NCBI RefSeq assembly: GCF_964275005.1
Contig: NC_092702.1
Location: forward strand, 33,765,816 to 33,829,815
Direction: 5' to 3'
Origin: Diadema setosum
Taxonomy: Eukaryota; Echinodermata; Echinoidea; Diadematoida; Diadematidae
DNA: 64,000 nt
A program made the translations under genes and the position numbers. The notes beneath the pieces are model-generated. The model searched no databases. It saw nothing but the letters and a program-made list of their open reading frames with translations, and was not told the origin of the DNA. This document shows, in pieces, positions 1 through 10,840 of the stretch (its first letter is position 1; every line of letters begins with the position of its first letter).

Positions 1-17
1 TCTCCCTATAATTCAAG

Positions 18-728
18 CAGTGGTGGATCCAGAGGGGGCGCCGTGGACGTGTGCCCCCCTTTATTTTTTTATTTAAAAAAGAAATAAAAAGGGAAAAAAA
101 AAGAAAGATGAAAGGGGGCACGGGCACCCCCTTTGATTTTTTTTTTTTTTAAGAAGCCATCTTTGGCGCCCCTTCCTCTTTACGGAATTCCTGGATCTGC
201 CCCTGTTCAAGTAGGGTGTTTCCCCTTCCGTGCCCCCTGATATTAATTTTCTTACATTCCCCTTGGTGGTGTTGTCCTCGGCTAAATGCTATTGAAAGAA
301 CTCAAGGTTCAAGTTACTTACTTTGTGTCTGTGTGTTTTGTTCCTTCAATTAGAAATAAGAGAGAATTACACGATACCTTATCACCTGAAGGCAGTTATC
401 CCAGTCAAGCATTACTATGATTAGAGAAAGAAATTAGTGAAAGTGAAAATGCAGCTTACAGGGGCGGATCCAAGAATTTTGTAAAAAGGGGGGGGGGGGC
501 ATAAATTATTCCTGGGGCGGCTGGGGCCACTTCTGGGTTTGATCTGCTGACAAGCAAAAAAAAAAAAAGGGGGGGGGGGGGCTTCAGCACAATATCCTGG
601 TGCCACTACAATAAAAAAAAATTAAAGGGGGGGGGGCACATGCACCACCTTTCAAATTTTTTCTTTTATTTTAAGAGAAATTAAAGGGGAAAGCACGCCT
701 GGTGCGCCATCCCGCGGATCCACCACTG
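18..728. mobile_element. inverted-repeat element with G/A-rich interior
   Basis: CAGTGGTGGATCC at 18-30 is repeated exactly in reverse complement as GGATCCACCACTG at 716-728. The interior has alternating A-runs, G-runs and GGGGCG/GGATCC motifs and no coding frame. A related stretch lies at 41165-41490. Its right end is carried into the duplicated segment that starts near 660. Confidence 0.55.
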
Positions 729-1835
729 GCTTATGTGAGGGTTCATGAAATGGTGTGTTACCATATCCTCAGGGGGGGAATACGGAAGATTGCCTTAGAT
801 TTGACTGGTAGAAAAATCAACTTTAGTACTGAATCAATAAAAAGCAGGTCTTTGGGGGAGAAATGTGTTAATTACCTAGAAGGTATCAGTGACCCAGTTT
901 TTTGACCAGAAAAAAAAAAAGGAAGGAAAAGTTGTCCATGTACACTGTAGGTAATAACCATGTTGCCACGTGCTGCTGCTATCCCATTGCACTTTTGTCA
1001 TTGAAAGTAATTAATTACCAATTAAGCAAATGACAGGGTTGTGACCTTCCACTCTGGCCTTCAATAGCTGATTGGTCATCTCTCCCTGACCCTCACTTAG
1101 AAAAAAAAAAAGACACAGAAAAATGCAGGAGAGAGGAAGAAAGGGTGAGGGTCTTTATATGTGTAACAGCAACAACAATGACTGATCTAATAAATTCAAC
1201 ATTACGTCAGAATATTTTCTCTGGCCATATGGAAAATTCTTTTGTAGCAAACTTCGTGGGTGGGGATTACACATACCAGTAGCTGTGAATGCTCCTCTGT
1301 TATTGTACGATTTTAGTTACACCCTGTGCCATTCACTGGGCAGGGGCAATAGACCCTGATACACTTTATCTCTTATTTTGTTGACAGTAAAATAAAACAA
1401 AGCAAGATAAAAGTATTAAACCATGATTAAGACTCCTGTATGGAACATGCCAGCATTGGTGTGTGAAGTGATGTCCTTCAATGCAAGGATTTCAGGAAAT
1501 AGTTTATGTCTCTGCCCAAAAAGTTGCTGAAGGTGTGATGTCTGTGGGTTTTCTGTTTGTCTGTCCTACTCCAAATGTGATATAGGAAGGAATGGGTAAA
1601 AAATATGCACAATTACTAGCCTTAACATGACAGTGGTTATAGTTTAAAGGTCTAGGTCAAGTGTCATAGTGTACTTTAGTTATTAAAGAATGCCATTGTC
1701 CAGCCATAACTTTAGCTAGGAATGGCCAGTAGTGATATAATATGGTAATAAGAAGGATAAAAAGTAATACACGATTAATTGCCATAACTGAGAAGTGGAG
1801 TGATGCCTCAGGCAAAAAATACCACATGTCCAAAA
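660..1835 (+). repeat. duplicated segment, copy A
   Basis: This stretch recurs at 6090-6930 and 6930-7885 with only scattered substitutions and small indels. Landmarks are TTTGACTGGTAGAAAAATC, TAGGTAATAACCATGTTGCC and CCTGATACACTTTATCTC. No gene is recognised in it. Confidence 0.9.
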
Positions 1836-2053
1836 GCACACAATAAGGAGGCAAGAGAAGGACCTGATACTTCTCCAGTAGAGCCTGTGTACATCACCAT
1901 TTTGTTTTGTATTAGAGGCTGACTGTGACAGTCCAACTCACACCTCCCTGGTCCAACAGTGAGCCCTAGACCAGTCATATCTGTGGGTAGAGAGGGGGTG
2001 AAAGTGTTGACAGGTGGCTGTGGAAAAAAAAAAAGAAGAGCTTCTCCCGCACC

Positions 2054-2271
2054 GTATCCGGGCAATTACCCCCGGAGGGCAATTACCCCCCGGCCAAATA
2101 CTGGTTAGTGGTAAGGTAAGAGTAAAGATTAGGGTTAGGGTTAGGTTTAGGGTTAGGAGTTTGGGTTAGGGTTAGGGTTAGGTTCAGGATTAGGATTATG
2201 TAGGATTAGGGCCAGGGGAAGGGTGCGGGGTAATTGCCCAGGGGGTAATTGTCCTAGACCCCTCCCGCACT
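2054..2271 (+). repeat. element with degenerate telomeric (TTAGGG) repeats, copy 1
   Basis: About ten TTAGGG or near-TTAGGG units (2127-2215) are framed by GGGCAATTACCCCC on the left and GGGTAATTG blocks on the right. The same arrangement, inverted, is at 31034-31216. Confidence 0.8.
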
Positions 2272-2404
2272 TCTGAACCAAGAGACAAATATGAACACAG
2301 CAATTAAAGACATGTTGATGAAGATGTTGTTAAAACTTGATTCTTGATAAGTGATATGCCTTTGTTGTGCCTGTTTGTTGATTCCAACATTGATACAAAC
2401 ACTT

Positions 2405-2652
2405 GAAGAGTTTGTTTGCAAAAACCGATAAGTCCATATTTGTCAAATGGAGATATTTGCCATTAAAGGTCAAGAAAAATAAAGAGAATAATAAGAATTT
2501 TTTTTCCTTCTTTTGACCATAACTTCAAAAATGTACCTTAATATGTAGTGACCAATATATCATTTAGAAGGTATTATTTTGTACTTTATGACAGATACCG
2601 TACTTAAAAATCTTCAAAAATGGACTTATCGGTTTTTGCAAACAAACTCTTC
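2405..2652. mobile_element. short inverted-repeat element (MITE-like)
   Basis: The arms GAAGAGTTTGTTTGCAAAAA (2405) and TTTTTGCAAACAAACTCTTC (to 2652) are perfect reverse complements and pair on inward for about 35 bp. It is about 248 bp with no coding frame. Confidence 0.8.
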
Positions 2653-2845
2653 ACTTCTTCAGTACAAAGAAGAGTGGATTTTTATTAGTATCAAAGCAAG
2701 TGTTAACAACAAATTTCTGATATTTACCAATAGTTTGAATATCAAGTGAGATCAAGATTAGTGACTTGGTGGCAGAGATGTAAATTATTGTATCATCCTC
2801 TCAAAAGTCAGTACCTTGTCTCCTCATCATCAATCTCTCATTCAG

Positions 2846-3031
2846 AGCACGCTAGAATTCAATCTGAGGACACAGGAGTTCATTGAGATGATCAGGTCGG
2901 AGCATCGCCTTGAGGCAGTCAGGCATGCTAGGAGGTACTTTGGCTCCCTCGATGGAGAACAGTTTGCTGAGGTCCAGAAGATTATGGGCCTTCTAGCATT
3001 CCCATCCAGCACAGACATTCAGTCATACAAA
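2846..3031 (+). CDS. MAEA: MAEA exon a (CTLH end and CRA start)
   Basis: The acceptor is ctcattcag before 2846 and the donor is gtaagc at 3032. The exon has 62 whole codons, phase 0 at both ends, and encodes the helix-rich [15 protein letters not shown] and VRHARRYF stretches. The open frame continues upstream into the intron, so the exon start rests on the splice site and homology. Confidence 0.93.
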
Positions 3032-6000
3032 GTAAGCTAATTTTGATGCTGCTCTTCACATTGATTTTTTTTTTTCTGTCATTAGTCTAGATTAAAAGAG
3101 TGTTTTGTTTTGAAGTATTGTTTTCTACTCACCTAATCATTGAACATGTTTGTCTATATATCTATTTATGTACTATATGTATGCTAAATATTTGTGAATC
3201 AGGACTTGTATATAAAGACAATTTCATGAATGGTTGATTTCTCAATAGAAAGTTAGAGTGATGGAATACATCATCCCTTTTCATGATAAAAGTTCAGCAA
3301 TTTGTCACCTTGGATGTGATAGATATAGTATTGTGTTACAGGAGGCAGTATTTTCACATGTTCTTGATGTTGTCATTATTTGACTCCTAAAATTCACTGA
3401 AAAATAATAACACTGCCAAAGATATGGTGCATGCAGTATATGATTCTTCACTGATACTGAGCTAATTGGTACAACTTCTGTCCATAATGTGATGTCACTT
3501 CAGCTTTTAACAAATTATCTTTCAGTGAACTTCATGCACAGTCAATCATTGATTTCTGAATACACTCGCACAAAATTGTGATTTGTGCCAGAAATGAGAA
3601 GTTGCATGCTTGATATAATAGACTGAAGTTAATTCTTTTTGCCGCCATTAACACATTGAGGACGAGTCCCGAGTACACTTGGGCAAGTGTCTATGGGAAA
3701 TGCGTGTTGTAGCAAAATCAATCCATCTTCAACAGGTTAATTTATCATCACCTTTGACTCACTCTTAATGACAGGACCTGCTGGACGATTTACGATGGCA
3801 CAAACTAGTGAGTCAATTCCGCGAGGAGAACTACAAGCTCTTCCAGTTCAACACGACCCCAGTACTAACACTGACGCTAGAGGCTGGTCTGGCTGCCATG
3901 AAGACTCCGTATCCTTTGTGGTTATTGTTATCATCAGCTCATTGTGTGTTTCAGTCTTGGTTAGATGGTATGGAGTACAGGGAACGTTTGATACCCACCA
4001 GAAAAGCCACATGTGGGACTAGGCAAGATGTAGATTGAGCCGTTTCCTAACAGAGTGATTTCAAAAACCATAAGTCAGTCAATTTTGTGAAGAAAAAAGC
4101 AAGAAGCATGATTACATTGACTGTTTATAGACATCAGGGGGGTGTTTCATCAACGTTAGTCAGCGCTGACGATTTCAGCAAAATCCTTGGTTTTGATTGG
4201 ATGAGATGCTCTGGTCACTGACTGTTACTATGGTGATTGTCAGCGCTGACAACTTGTCAGCACTGACTAACGTTGATGAAACACCCCCCTGAATCATCTA
4301 CACCTGTATCTAGGTGTGCAAGAAAACTTGAAGTACCATGAGTTTTAAAGGTCACTATCCTGCACTCGATGAGAAATGTAGAGATATATCAGGTTTGTAT
4401 AGTCTTGTATGATTATGAGTGCGTATTTTTTCTTGACCATGCCACCCACACACTTGTAATGTTCAGACAATGCTACGCCGATCACGCCAAGAATGCGGAT
4501 TGTCCAGTATGCAGCAAGAATCTGAATGAGCTAGCCAAGACGCTACCCTTCGCCCACTGCGCCCAGTCTAGGCTAGTCTGCTCTATATCAGGTGGGTGTG
4601 GAAAGTTGACTGCTGGCTTATTTGACCTCTCCCCAAAATCTGAAAGTTTCATTGCAATCTTGCACATAGATGTCAGACCATGTGTGAACAGAAAAGTCAT
4701 GTTCAGCAGTGAGGATTGGATATTGATTCAAATTGAACATAAAATATTAGCAAGTACTGTAAAAGTGGGAATTTTCACGGTATTGAAATTTTCGTGCATC
4801 TCGCGCAACCGGAAACTAGCGCGAAAAATAAAAGCACGCAAATTTTTTTGCCTGCCATATGTTCCAGTAGTTGAGGTCTTGATTCCGCGGAATTAAAAAC
4901 ACGCGAAACTCTTCTTGCTCCGCTGAGCGAGAAAAATTGGTCGCGCGAAAATATCCACTTTTGCAGTATATGAATTTGCCTCCTTTTTGTAATGGAATTA
5001 TGCTGATTAGCAGTAAGCTGTTGTGTGAGAACCAAATGGAGTCACAACATTCATGTGTATAAATTTTTTCCACACACTTGAGCAAGGGGGTCATGTTCAG
5101 GTCAGTAGACATGCATTCTTGTGTGACAGGCAGCGACTAGCAAGCTCAACCTCAACAAATAAGTTGCTTTATTTGCTTGTCTGGTTTTTGGCAAGAAGTA
5201 TTGATATTTGGACTGCAGTTCAGTCTTCACTTTTTAGCTACTGTGTTCTCTGCCATGTTTGAACACAGGCTCACCTTCACTATTGGCTTTATGTGTGAGT
5301 GGGCGTTATACATCGAAATCTGTTAACTCTTTGTGTGCCACGTTTGCATACCCGGTACACGAAGATGGTGTGTGCCAAGTTCACATATTTTGCTCCAGCG
5401 CACAAGCCCACCCAAACCAATCGATAAATCGCCAAATGACGAGGTAGAATGAAAGCTTCACTCTCGATGCCATTCCTGTCACATGTAGCTTGCATTATTG
5501 TATTATGGTGATTTAATATCAAGCTGTTTTCCCAATTGGATTTGCGAGTAAATTCAAAGTTTCTGTCACTGCTTTTGTGTACAAAAGTCATGCTTAAGGA
5601 CAATATAATAGCTACTGGTCATATGAAAGAAAAATAATCATAGGTTTGTCAAAAAATGTATAACATAGCAAATTTTCTCTAGAACTTTACTCATTGCATG
5701 TGCAGCATAACAAAAATCTATACAAAGTTACATGGACATGAAAACATATTTTCCCAAAGCATGCCTATGTGTCAGTCTCAGAAAAATGTTGCACACAGGG
5801 GTTTACACTGTGGTGTATAAAGAGTAAATACAGTGCTTTCATGTGTGTTAAATGAGTTCACTTGAATAAGAAAAGTACCCTGCTCTGTCTACAGTTTGTG
5901 CCACAACTGCGGGCAACAATATTTATATTTTGGTCACCATCATGAACTTCACTTTCTTGTTGCAGATGAGTTTCAATAGTCTAACCCTTTTATTTTCTTT

Positions 6001-7976
6001 GCAGGTCACGTCATGAATGAACACAACCCACCGATGATGTTGCCTAACGGTTACGTGTATGGAGAAAAAGTACTTTAATTTTTTTTTTACTTCTTTTATT
6101 TTAGGAAAAATTAAAAGAGGTTGTGCGCCACCCCGCGAATCCATCACTGGCTTATTATGTGAAGGTGTATGGAATAGTGTGTTACCATATCCTCAGGGGG
6201 GAAATAGGCCCGAAGATTGCCTTAGATTTGACTGGTAGAAAAATCAACTTTAATACTGAATCAATAAAAAGCAGGTCTTTGGGGGAGAAATGTGTTAATT
6301 ACCTACAAGGTATCAGTGACCCAGTTTTTTGACCAGAAAAAAAAAAAGGAAGGAAAACTTGTTCCATGTACACTGTAGGTAATAACCATGTTGCCACGTG
6401 CTGCTGCTATCACATAGCACTTTTGTCATTGAAAGTAATTAAGCAAATGACAGGGTTGTGACCTTCCACTCTGGCCTTTAATAGCTGATTGGTCATCTCT
6501 CCCTGACCCTCACTTAGAAAAAAAAAAGACACAGAAAAATGCAGGAGACAGGAAGAAAGGGTGAGGGTCTTTATATGTGTAACAGCAGCATCAACAATGA
6601 ATGATCTAATAACTTCAACATTAGGTCAGAATATTTTCTCTGGCTATATGGAAAATTCTTTTGTAGCAAACTTTGTGGGTGGGGATTACACATACCAGTA
6701 GCTGTGAATGCTCCTCTGTTATTGTATGATTTTAGTTACACCCTGTGCCATTCACTGGGCAGGGACAATAGACCCTGATACACTTTATCTCTTATTTTGT
6801 CGACAGTAAAATAAAACAAAGCAAGATCAAAGTATTAAACCATGATTAAGACTCCTGTATGGAACATGCCAGCATTGGTGTGTGAATTGATGTCCTTCAA
6901 TGCAAGGATTTCAGGAAATAGTTTATGTCTTGGGGGAGAAATGTTGTTAGTTACCTAGAAGGTATCAGTGACCCAGTTTTTTGACCAGAAAAAAAAAGGA
7001 AGGAAAAGTTGTTCCATGTACACTGTAGGTAATAACCATGTTGCCACGTGCTGCTGCTATCACATAGCACTTTTGTCATTGAAAGTAATTAAGCAAATGA
7101 CAGGGTTGTGACCTTCCACTCTGGCCTTCAATAGCTGATTGGTCATCTCTCCCTGACCCTCACTTAGAAAAAAAAAAAGACACAGAAAAATGCAGGAGAC
7201 AGGAAGAAAGGGTGAGGGTCTTTATATGTCTAACAGCAGCATCAACAATGACTGATCTAATAACTTCAACATTACGTCAGAATATTTTCTCTGGCTAGGT
7301 GGAAAATTCTTTTGTAGCAAACTTTGTGGGTGGGGATTACACATACATGTACCAGTCGCTGTGAATGCTCCTCTGATATTGTACAATTTTAGTCACACCC
7401 AGTTCCATTCACTGGGCAGGGTCCCTGATACACTTTATCTCTTATTTTCCCGAGAGTAAGATAAAACAAAACGAGATAAAAGTATTGGACCCTGATTAAG
7501 ACTCCTGTATGGAACATGCCAGCATTGGTGTGTGAAGGGATTTACTTTCTTTCAATGCAAGGCTTTCAGAAAATAGTTTATGTCTCTGCCCAAAAGGTTG
7601 CTGAAGGCATAGTGTTTGTGGGTGGTCCATTTGTCTATCCTACTCGACAGTGTGATTTAGGAAGAAGTGGGTTTAAGAAAAAAGCACAATAAATAGCATG
7701 AAAATGATAGTGGTTATAGGTCAATGGTCTAGGGCAAGTGCCATTACGTACTTGGTTAAGAATGTCATTTCCAAGCCATTGTTTTAGCTTGGAATGGCTA
7801 GTAGTGATATACCATGTCAAACTTGTGTGGTTTAGGGGGAAATATGAGAGAGTTGACGCCTTAGGCAATAAATACCACGTGTGCACTATGACCTATAGTA
7901 TGTTTTCCAGCTACTTTGTGAATGATCATGATGTGTAACGCATTGTGGAATGTTTCTATAGATAAATGACACTATG

Positions 7977-8047
<71 letters not shown>

Positions 8048-8467
8048 TTTAGCATATAAAATCAAACATGGATTTCCTTTAATACATAAAACTGTTTGAA
8101 ATTAGTGATAAGCACATCTGAAAATAAACTGTGTTTGGTAATGAACTCGAGAGAAACCCTGGGAAATTCAGTCAAAATTGATGATAAAAATGTGTGTCAG
8201 AATGATTTGTGGAGATTATCACTCTATGAATTTTGCTAGTGCAACATGAAAATGACATCATAAGATTAAGACCACAACACATTTGTATGATTAATTGGAA
8301 CAGTCACTGTTCTAATGTGTGCTTTCTCTCTCTCTCTCTGTCCGTTTTTCCCCCCTCCTTGGCAGTCTCTACTGGCTCTAGCTGCTGAAAACGACGGCAA
8401 AGTCACCTGTCCAAAGACCAAGAAGACGTATTCCTTTGATGAAGTGGAAAAAGTTTTCATCATGTGA
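2846..8467 (+). CDS. MAEA: MAEA, E3 ubiquitin-protein ligase (3' part, five coding exons in window)
   Basis: Joining 2846-3031, 3775-3908, 4467-4591, 6005-6069 and 8366-8467 gives 203 residues and a TGA stop, with splice phases consistent throughout. The protein matches the C-terminal half of macrophage erythroblast attacher (Gid9/Fyv10 family): the end of the CTLH region, the CRA domain, then the RING-like domain (Cys109, CPVC at 119-122, His137-Cys138, Cys145 of this fragment), the [16 protein letters not shown] signature, and the family-typical last residue Met after a VEKVFI motif. From family knowledge, MAEA pairs with RMND5A as the catalytic RING dimer of the CTLH/GID ubiquitin ligase, in nucleus and cytoplasm. 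The N-terminal LisH and early CTLH exons must lie left of position 1 or be unrecognised in 1-2845. Introns are 0.6-2.3 kb. The gene converges on PUS1. Confidence 0.96.
3775..3908 (+). CDS. MAEA: MAEA exon b (CRA domain)
   Basis: The acceptor is atgacag before 3775 and the donor is gtatcc at 3909. It encodes [20 protein letters not shown] and an [13 protein letters not shown] stretch typical of the CRA domain. It ends in phase 2; the split proline codon is completed by the next exon. Confidence 0.94.
4135..4291. mobile_element. short inverted-repeat element, GTGTTTCATCAACG family
   Basis: The arms GGGTGTTTCATCAACG and CGTTGATGAAACACCC enclose about 157 bp, with internal GTCAGCGCTGAC palindromes. 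It lies in the MAEA intron between exons b and c. Its terminal motif resembles that of 33962-34131. Confidence 0.8.
4467..4591 (+). CDS. MAEA: MAEA exon c (RING-like domain)
   Basis: The acceptor is gttcag and the donor is gtgggt at 4592. It encodes [15 protein letters not shown] and [14 protein letters not shown], that is, the cysteines and histidine of the MAEA RING-like fold. It ends in phase 1. Confidence 0.94.
4754..4968. mobile_element. TACTGTA-ended inverted-repeat element, copy 1
   Basis: It begins TACTGTAAAAGTGG and ends CCACTTTTGCAGTA; the interior is unusually rich in CGCGAAA and is part palindromic. It is closely related to 10628-10840. Confidence 0.8.
6005..6069 (+). CDS. MAEA: MAEA exon d (NPPMMLPNG motif)
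   Basis: The acceptor is tttgcag before 6005 and the donor is gtactt at 6070. It encodes [21 protein letters not shown], the most conserved part of the C-terminal domain. It is 65 nt long and restores phase 0. Confidence 0.92.
6090..6930 (+). repeat. duplicated segment, copy B
   Basis: It aligns with 660-1510 of copy A and breaks off at GTTTATGTCT, where copy C joins. It begins with the end of the 18-728 element, so the duplication post-dates that insertion. Confidence 0.9.
6930..7885 (+). repeat. duplicated segment, copy C (tandem to B)
   Basis: It starts at the base equivalent to about 850 of copy A and runs to its 1835 end. It is more diverged than B after 7380. The B/C junction is what an unequal exchange would leave. 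Confidence 0.88.
7977..8047 (+). repeat. (TCA)n microsatellite
   Basis: About 23 uninterrupted trinucleotide units lie in the last MAEA intron. Confidence 0.98.
8366..8467 (+). CDS. MAEA: MAEA terminal coding exon
   Basis: The acceptor is cttggcag before 8366, after a strong pyrimidine tract. It encodes [23 protein letters not shown] and the conserved C-terminus VEKVFIM, then TGA at 8465-8467. The exon presumably continues into the 3' UTR. Confidence 0.94.
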   Translation, partial: SLLALAAENDGKVTCPKTKKTYSFDEVEKVFIM

Positions 8468-10627
8468 ATGCACCTGCGATGTGCATGGCATTAGTTAGAT
8501 AGGCTGCAAATTGTTTTTTATGCCTCTGTTTGTTCTCGTCTTTGTTTTTTGAAAGCTGTCCGTTTCCTGTGACAAACGATGGCAACAAATGCAGAGAGAA
8601 AAAAAATGCATGGTTGGTTGTGCACCCTACGGCAAAGATCGCTGCATTTGCATTCTGGTGTCAAAATCGTATGTGTGTATGGAACTTGCCTCGACAGATG
8701 ATGTACGATTGTCCACAAACCAGTGTACAAAGATTGTATGCACGAACTAAACTTAGCCAGAGCCCATCCAGGTAATCTTTTCATGTACCACGCAGGAGAA
8801 ATCCCCACCAAAGACGACTGATGATTAAGGTACTTGCTACATGCACTGCATAGTAGGTGTAGTGCAGTCTGTGGTTAATATTCTGCAATAATACGCAGCT
8901 ACTATTGTATAAGGTCTGTTGAATTTGAAATACAAAAAGCCTCGTGTAGGGCAGTTGAACAAACAAATGAGGAGATAAGGCGTAAGCATCAAATATTGTA
9001 ACTGGATTTTGGGAGATATAGAAAGATTAGCCAGCTTATGTGTGATAACTGCACACAGTGAACTATCATTGCAACACAATATTTGAACTCTGTTTCTCCC
9101 ATGATTATTTTGAATCGTGCAGGATACTGTGGCAGGCTTTGTGAAATCTTTGTGAAGGACCATGTTGCAGAGTGGGTAAAACACAGCACACATACATATT
9201 TTACTGATATCAGTTTTTTTTTGTCAATTTTCATTTTCTGTTTGTTGTGGAGTCTGCAGAGTTATAAAATGTCACCCTACAGTTGATGGTATGAAAACAA
9301 CGTGATGTGCACAGCTGAGAAGTCATGTTGCATAGTGTCAGGGTTTTACGTGCGTTCACAATAGAGAAAGAGAAGGCTATAATCCCATACCACCTGCAAT
9401 TACAAACAACCAACCAACCAACCAAGCAAGTACATACTCACAGGTACACACAGAACTACACGATTCATGCACAGCACAAGCTTCAATCCTAGTTTTTCCA
9501 CTGCTTAAGAATCGACGATGGCATAGTTTGAGCAATTGTGTGACCTAGCAATGATGCTCAGTGTACATGATTAAACATTCGTGTATAAGCATATGCACAC
9601 ACAGACAGACAGACACACGCATACATGTATGCATGCACAAATTTGTATGGCTGCAACATTTTTAAACAATTCAAAAGCATGCAAATGTTATGCAATTATA
9701 TAGAAAAAGAACACATGGTCCAACGTCACGTAATAAAGCGCATTTTTCTTCTTTTTTTTTACCTCTTCTCAACAGTTAATTGGATATTTCCAATTAGAGC
9801 TAAAGATACTTGTGAAAAAGAGCAGTGCTTTGTATTGTTAAAGGGAAGTAATATTAACCAAATCTTGTTCAAGTTTAACAGTATTCAGACACCTTGTCAT
9901 AATATCTTCTCTGACATCACTGGCTACCAAGAAACAGGTCAGTCATCTATGCCAACATTATGGATGTAGCTAGGAAGAATATACTGTTAATGTGGAATAC
10001 TTTTAAGTGTGGATATTTTTGCGCTCTACTGAACCAGTGTGCAAATAAAAACATGCAGATATTTTTGCTAGACATAAAAATATGTACAGAAATATTGTCA
10101 GCAGTGATATTGTAAGCAAGTGAAATCCAACGCCCCAATGAAAGGGAAAAAAATTGAAACAAAACAAAGAAGCAAAATATAACATCTGGACAGTTATGTC
10201 ACTGTGAATACTTGTACTTTCTTTATTCCTATCTCAATGGAGCCATTAAGCTAATGGCTCCCTGTTACAAGCTGGCCAGTAAGAGGGTTCAGTACCCTGT
10301 ATAATGAATACTCATATATGTTTGTGGCCTGCACATCATAGACGCCTGTGTTGATGAAAGCAGTGTTGCAAGTGTGCAATCCATGCTGCCTAAGGCATGC
10401 AGGTCATTCATGCAATCATTGTCATAGATATCCAGTACATGGCCAGAATATATCTTTTCAGGGATGAATTATAACACATTTATAAAGCCATGATGTCCGT
10501 CTTTTTCTCAGAGACTTTTTGTGATACCACCAGGTACATACATGGGAATATATCGAGCAGAAACAAGGAAGTGAGATTGTACTTGCTATAATAATGGTTT
10601 ATGATTATAGCTGATGCTAAACAGTAT

Positions 10628-10840
10628 TACTGTAAAAGTGGAAATTTTCGCGGTGTTGAAATTTTCGCGCATTTCGCGCAACCAGAAACTAGCGCGAAAA
10701 TAAAAACACGCGAATATTTTTGCTTGCCATACGTTCCTGTGCGTGATGTCTTGATTCCGCGAAATTAAAAACACGCGAAACTCTTCTGACCCGGCCTAGC
10801 GCGAAAAATTAGTCGCGCGAAAATATCCACTTTTACAGTA
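10628..10840. mobile_element. TACTGTA-ended inverted-repeat element, copy 2
   Basis: The ends are TACTGTAAAAGTGGAAATTT and ATATCCACTTTTACAGTA, with CGCG-rich interior, alignable along its length with 4754-4968. Confidence 0.85.

Larger units (their letters stand above)
1..2845 (+). other. MAEA upstream intron sequence
   Basis: It holds the 18-728 element, duplicated segment A, the telomere-like element and a hairpin element. I see no MAEA exon in it. Confidence 0.6.
3032..8365 (+). other. MAEA introns in window
   Basis: The introns are 3032-3774, 3909-4466, 4592-6004 and 6070-8365. Apart from the listed elements, the tracts at 3640-3730 and 5310-5420 look like dispersed repeats; nothing else is seen. 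Confidence 0.7.

Noticed and set aside
4482..5112. Frames of 70-100 codons overlapping MAEA exon c and the TACTGTA element
   Set aside because: Explained by the MAEA exon on the opposite strand and by a palindromic repeat.
7977..8047. Coding poly-amino-acid tract in the TCA microsatellite
   Set aside because: It lies in a MAEA intron with no exon around it.
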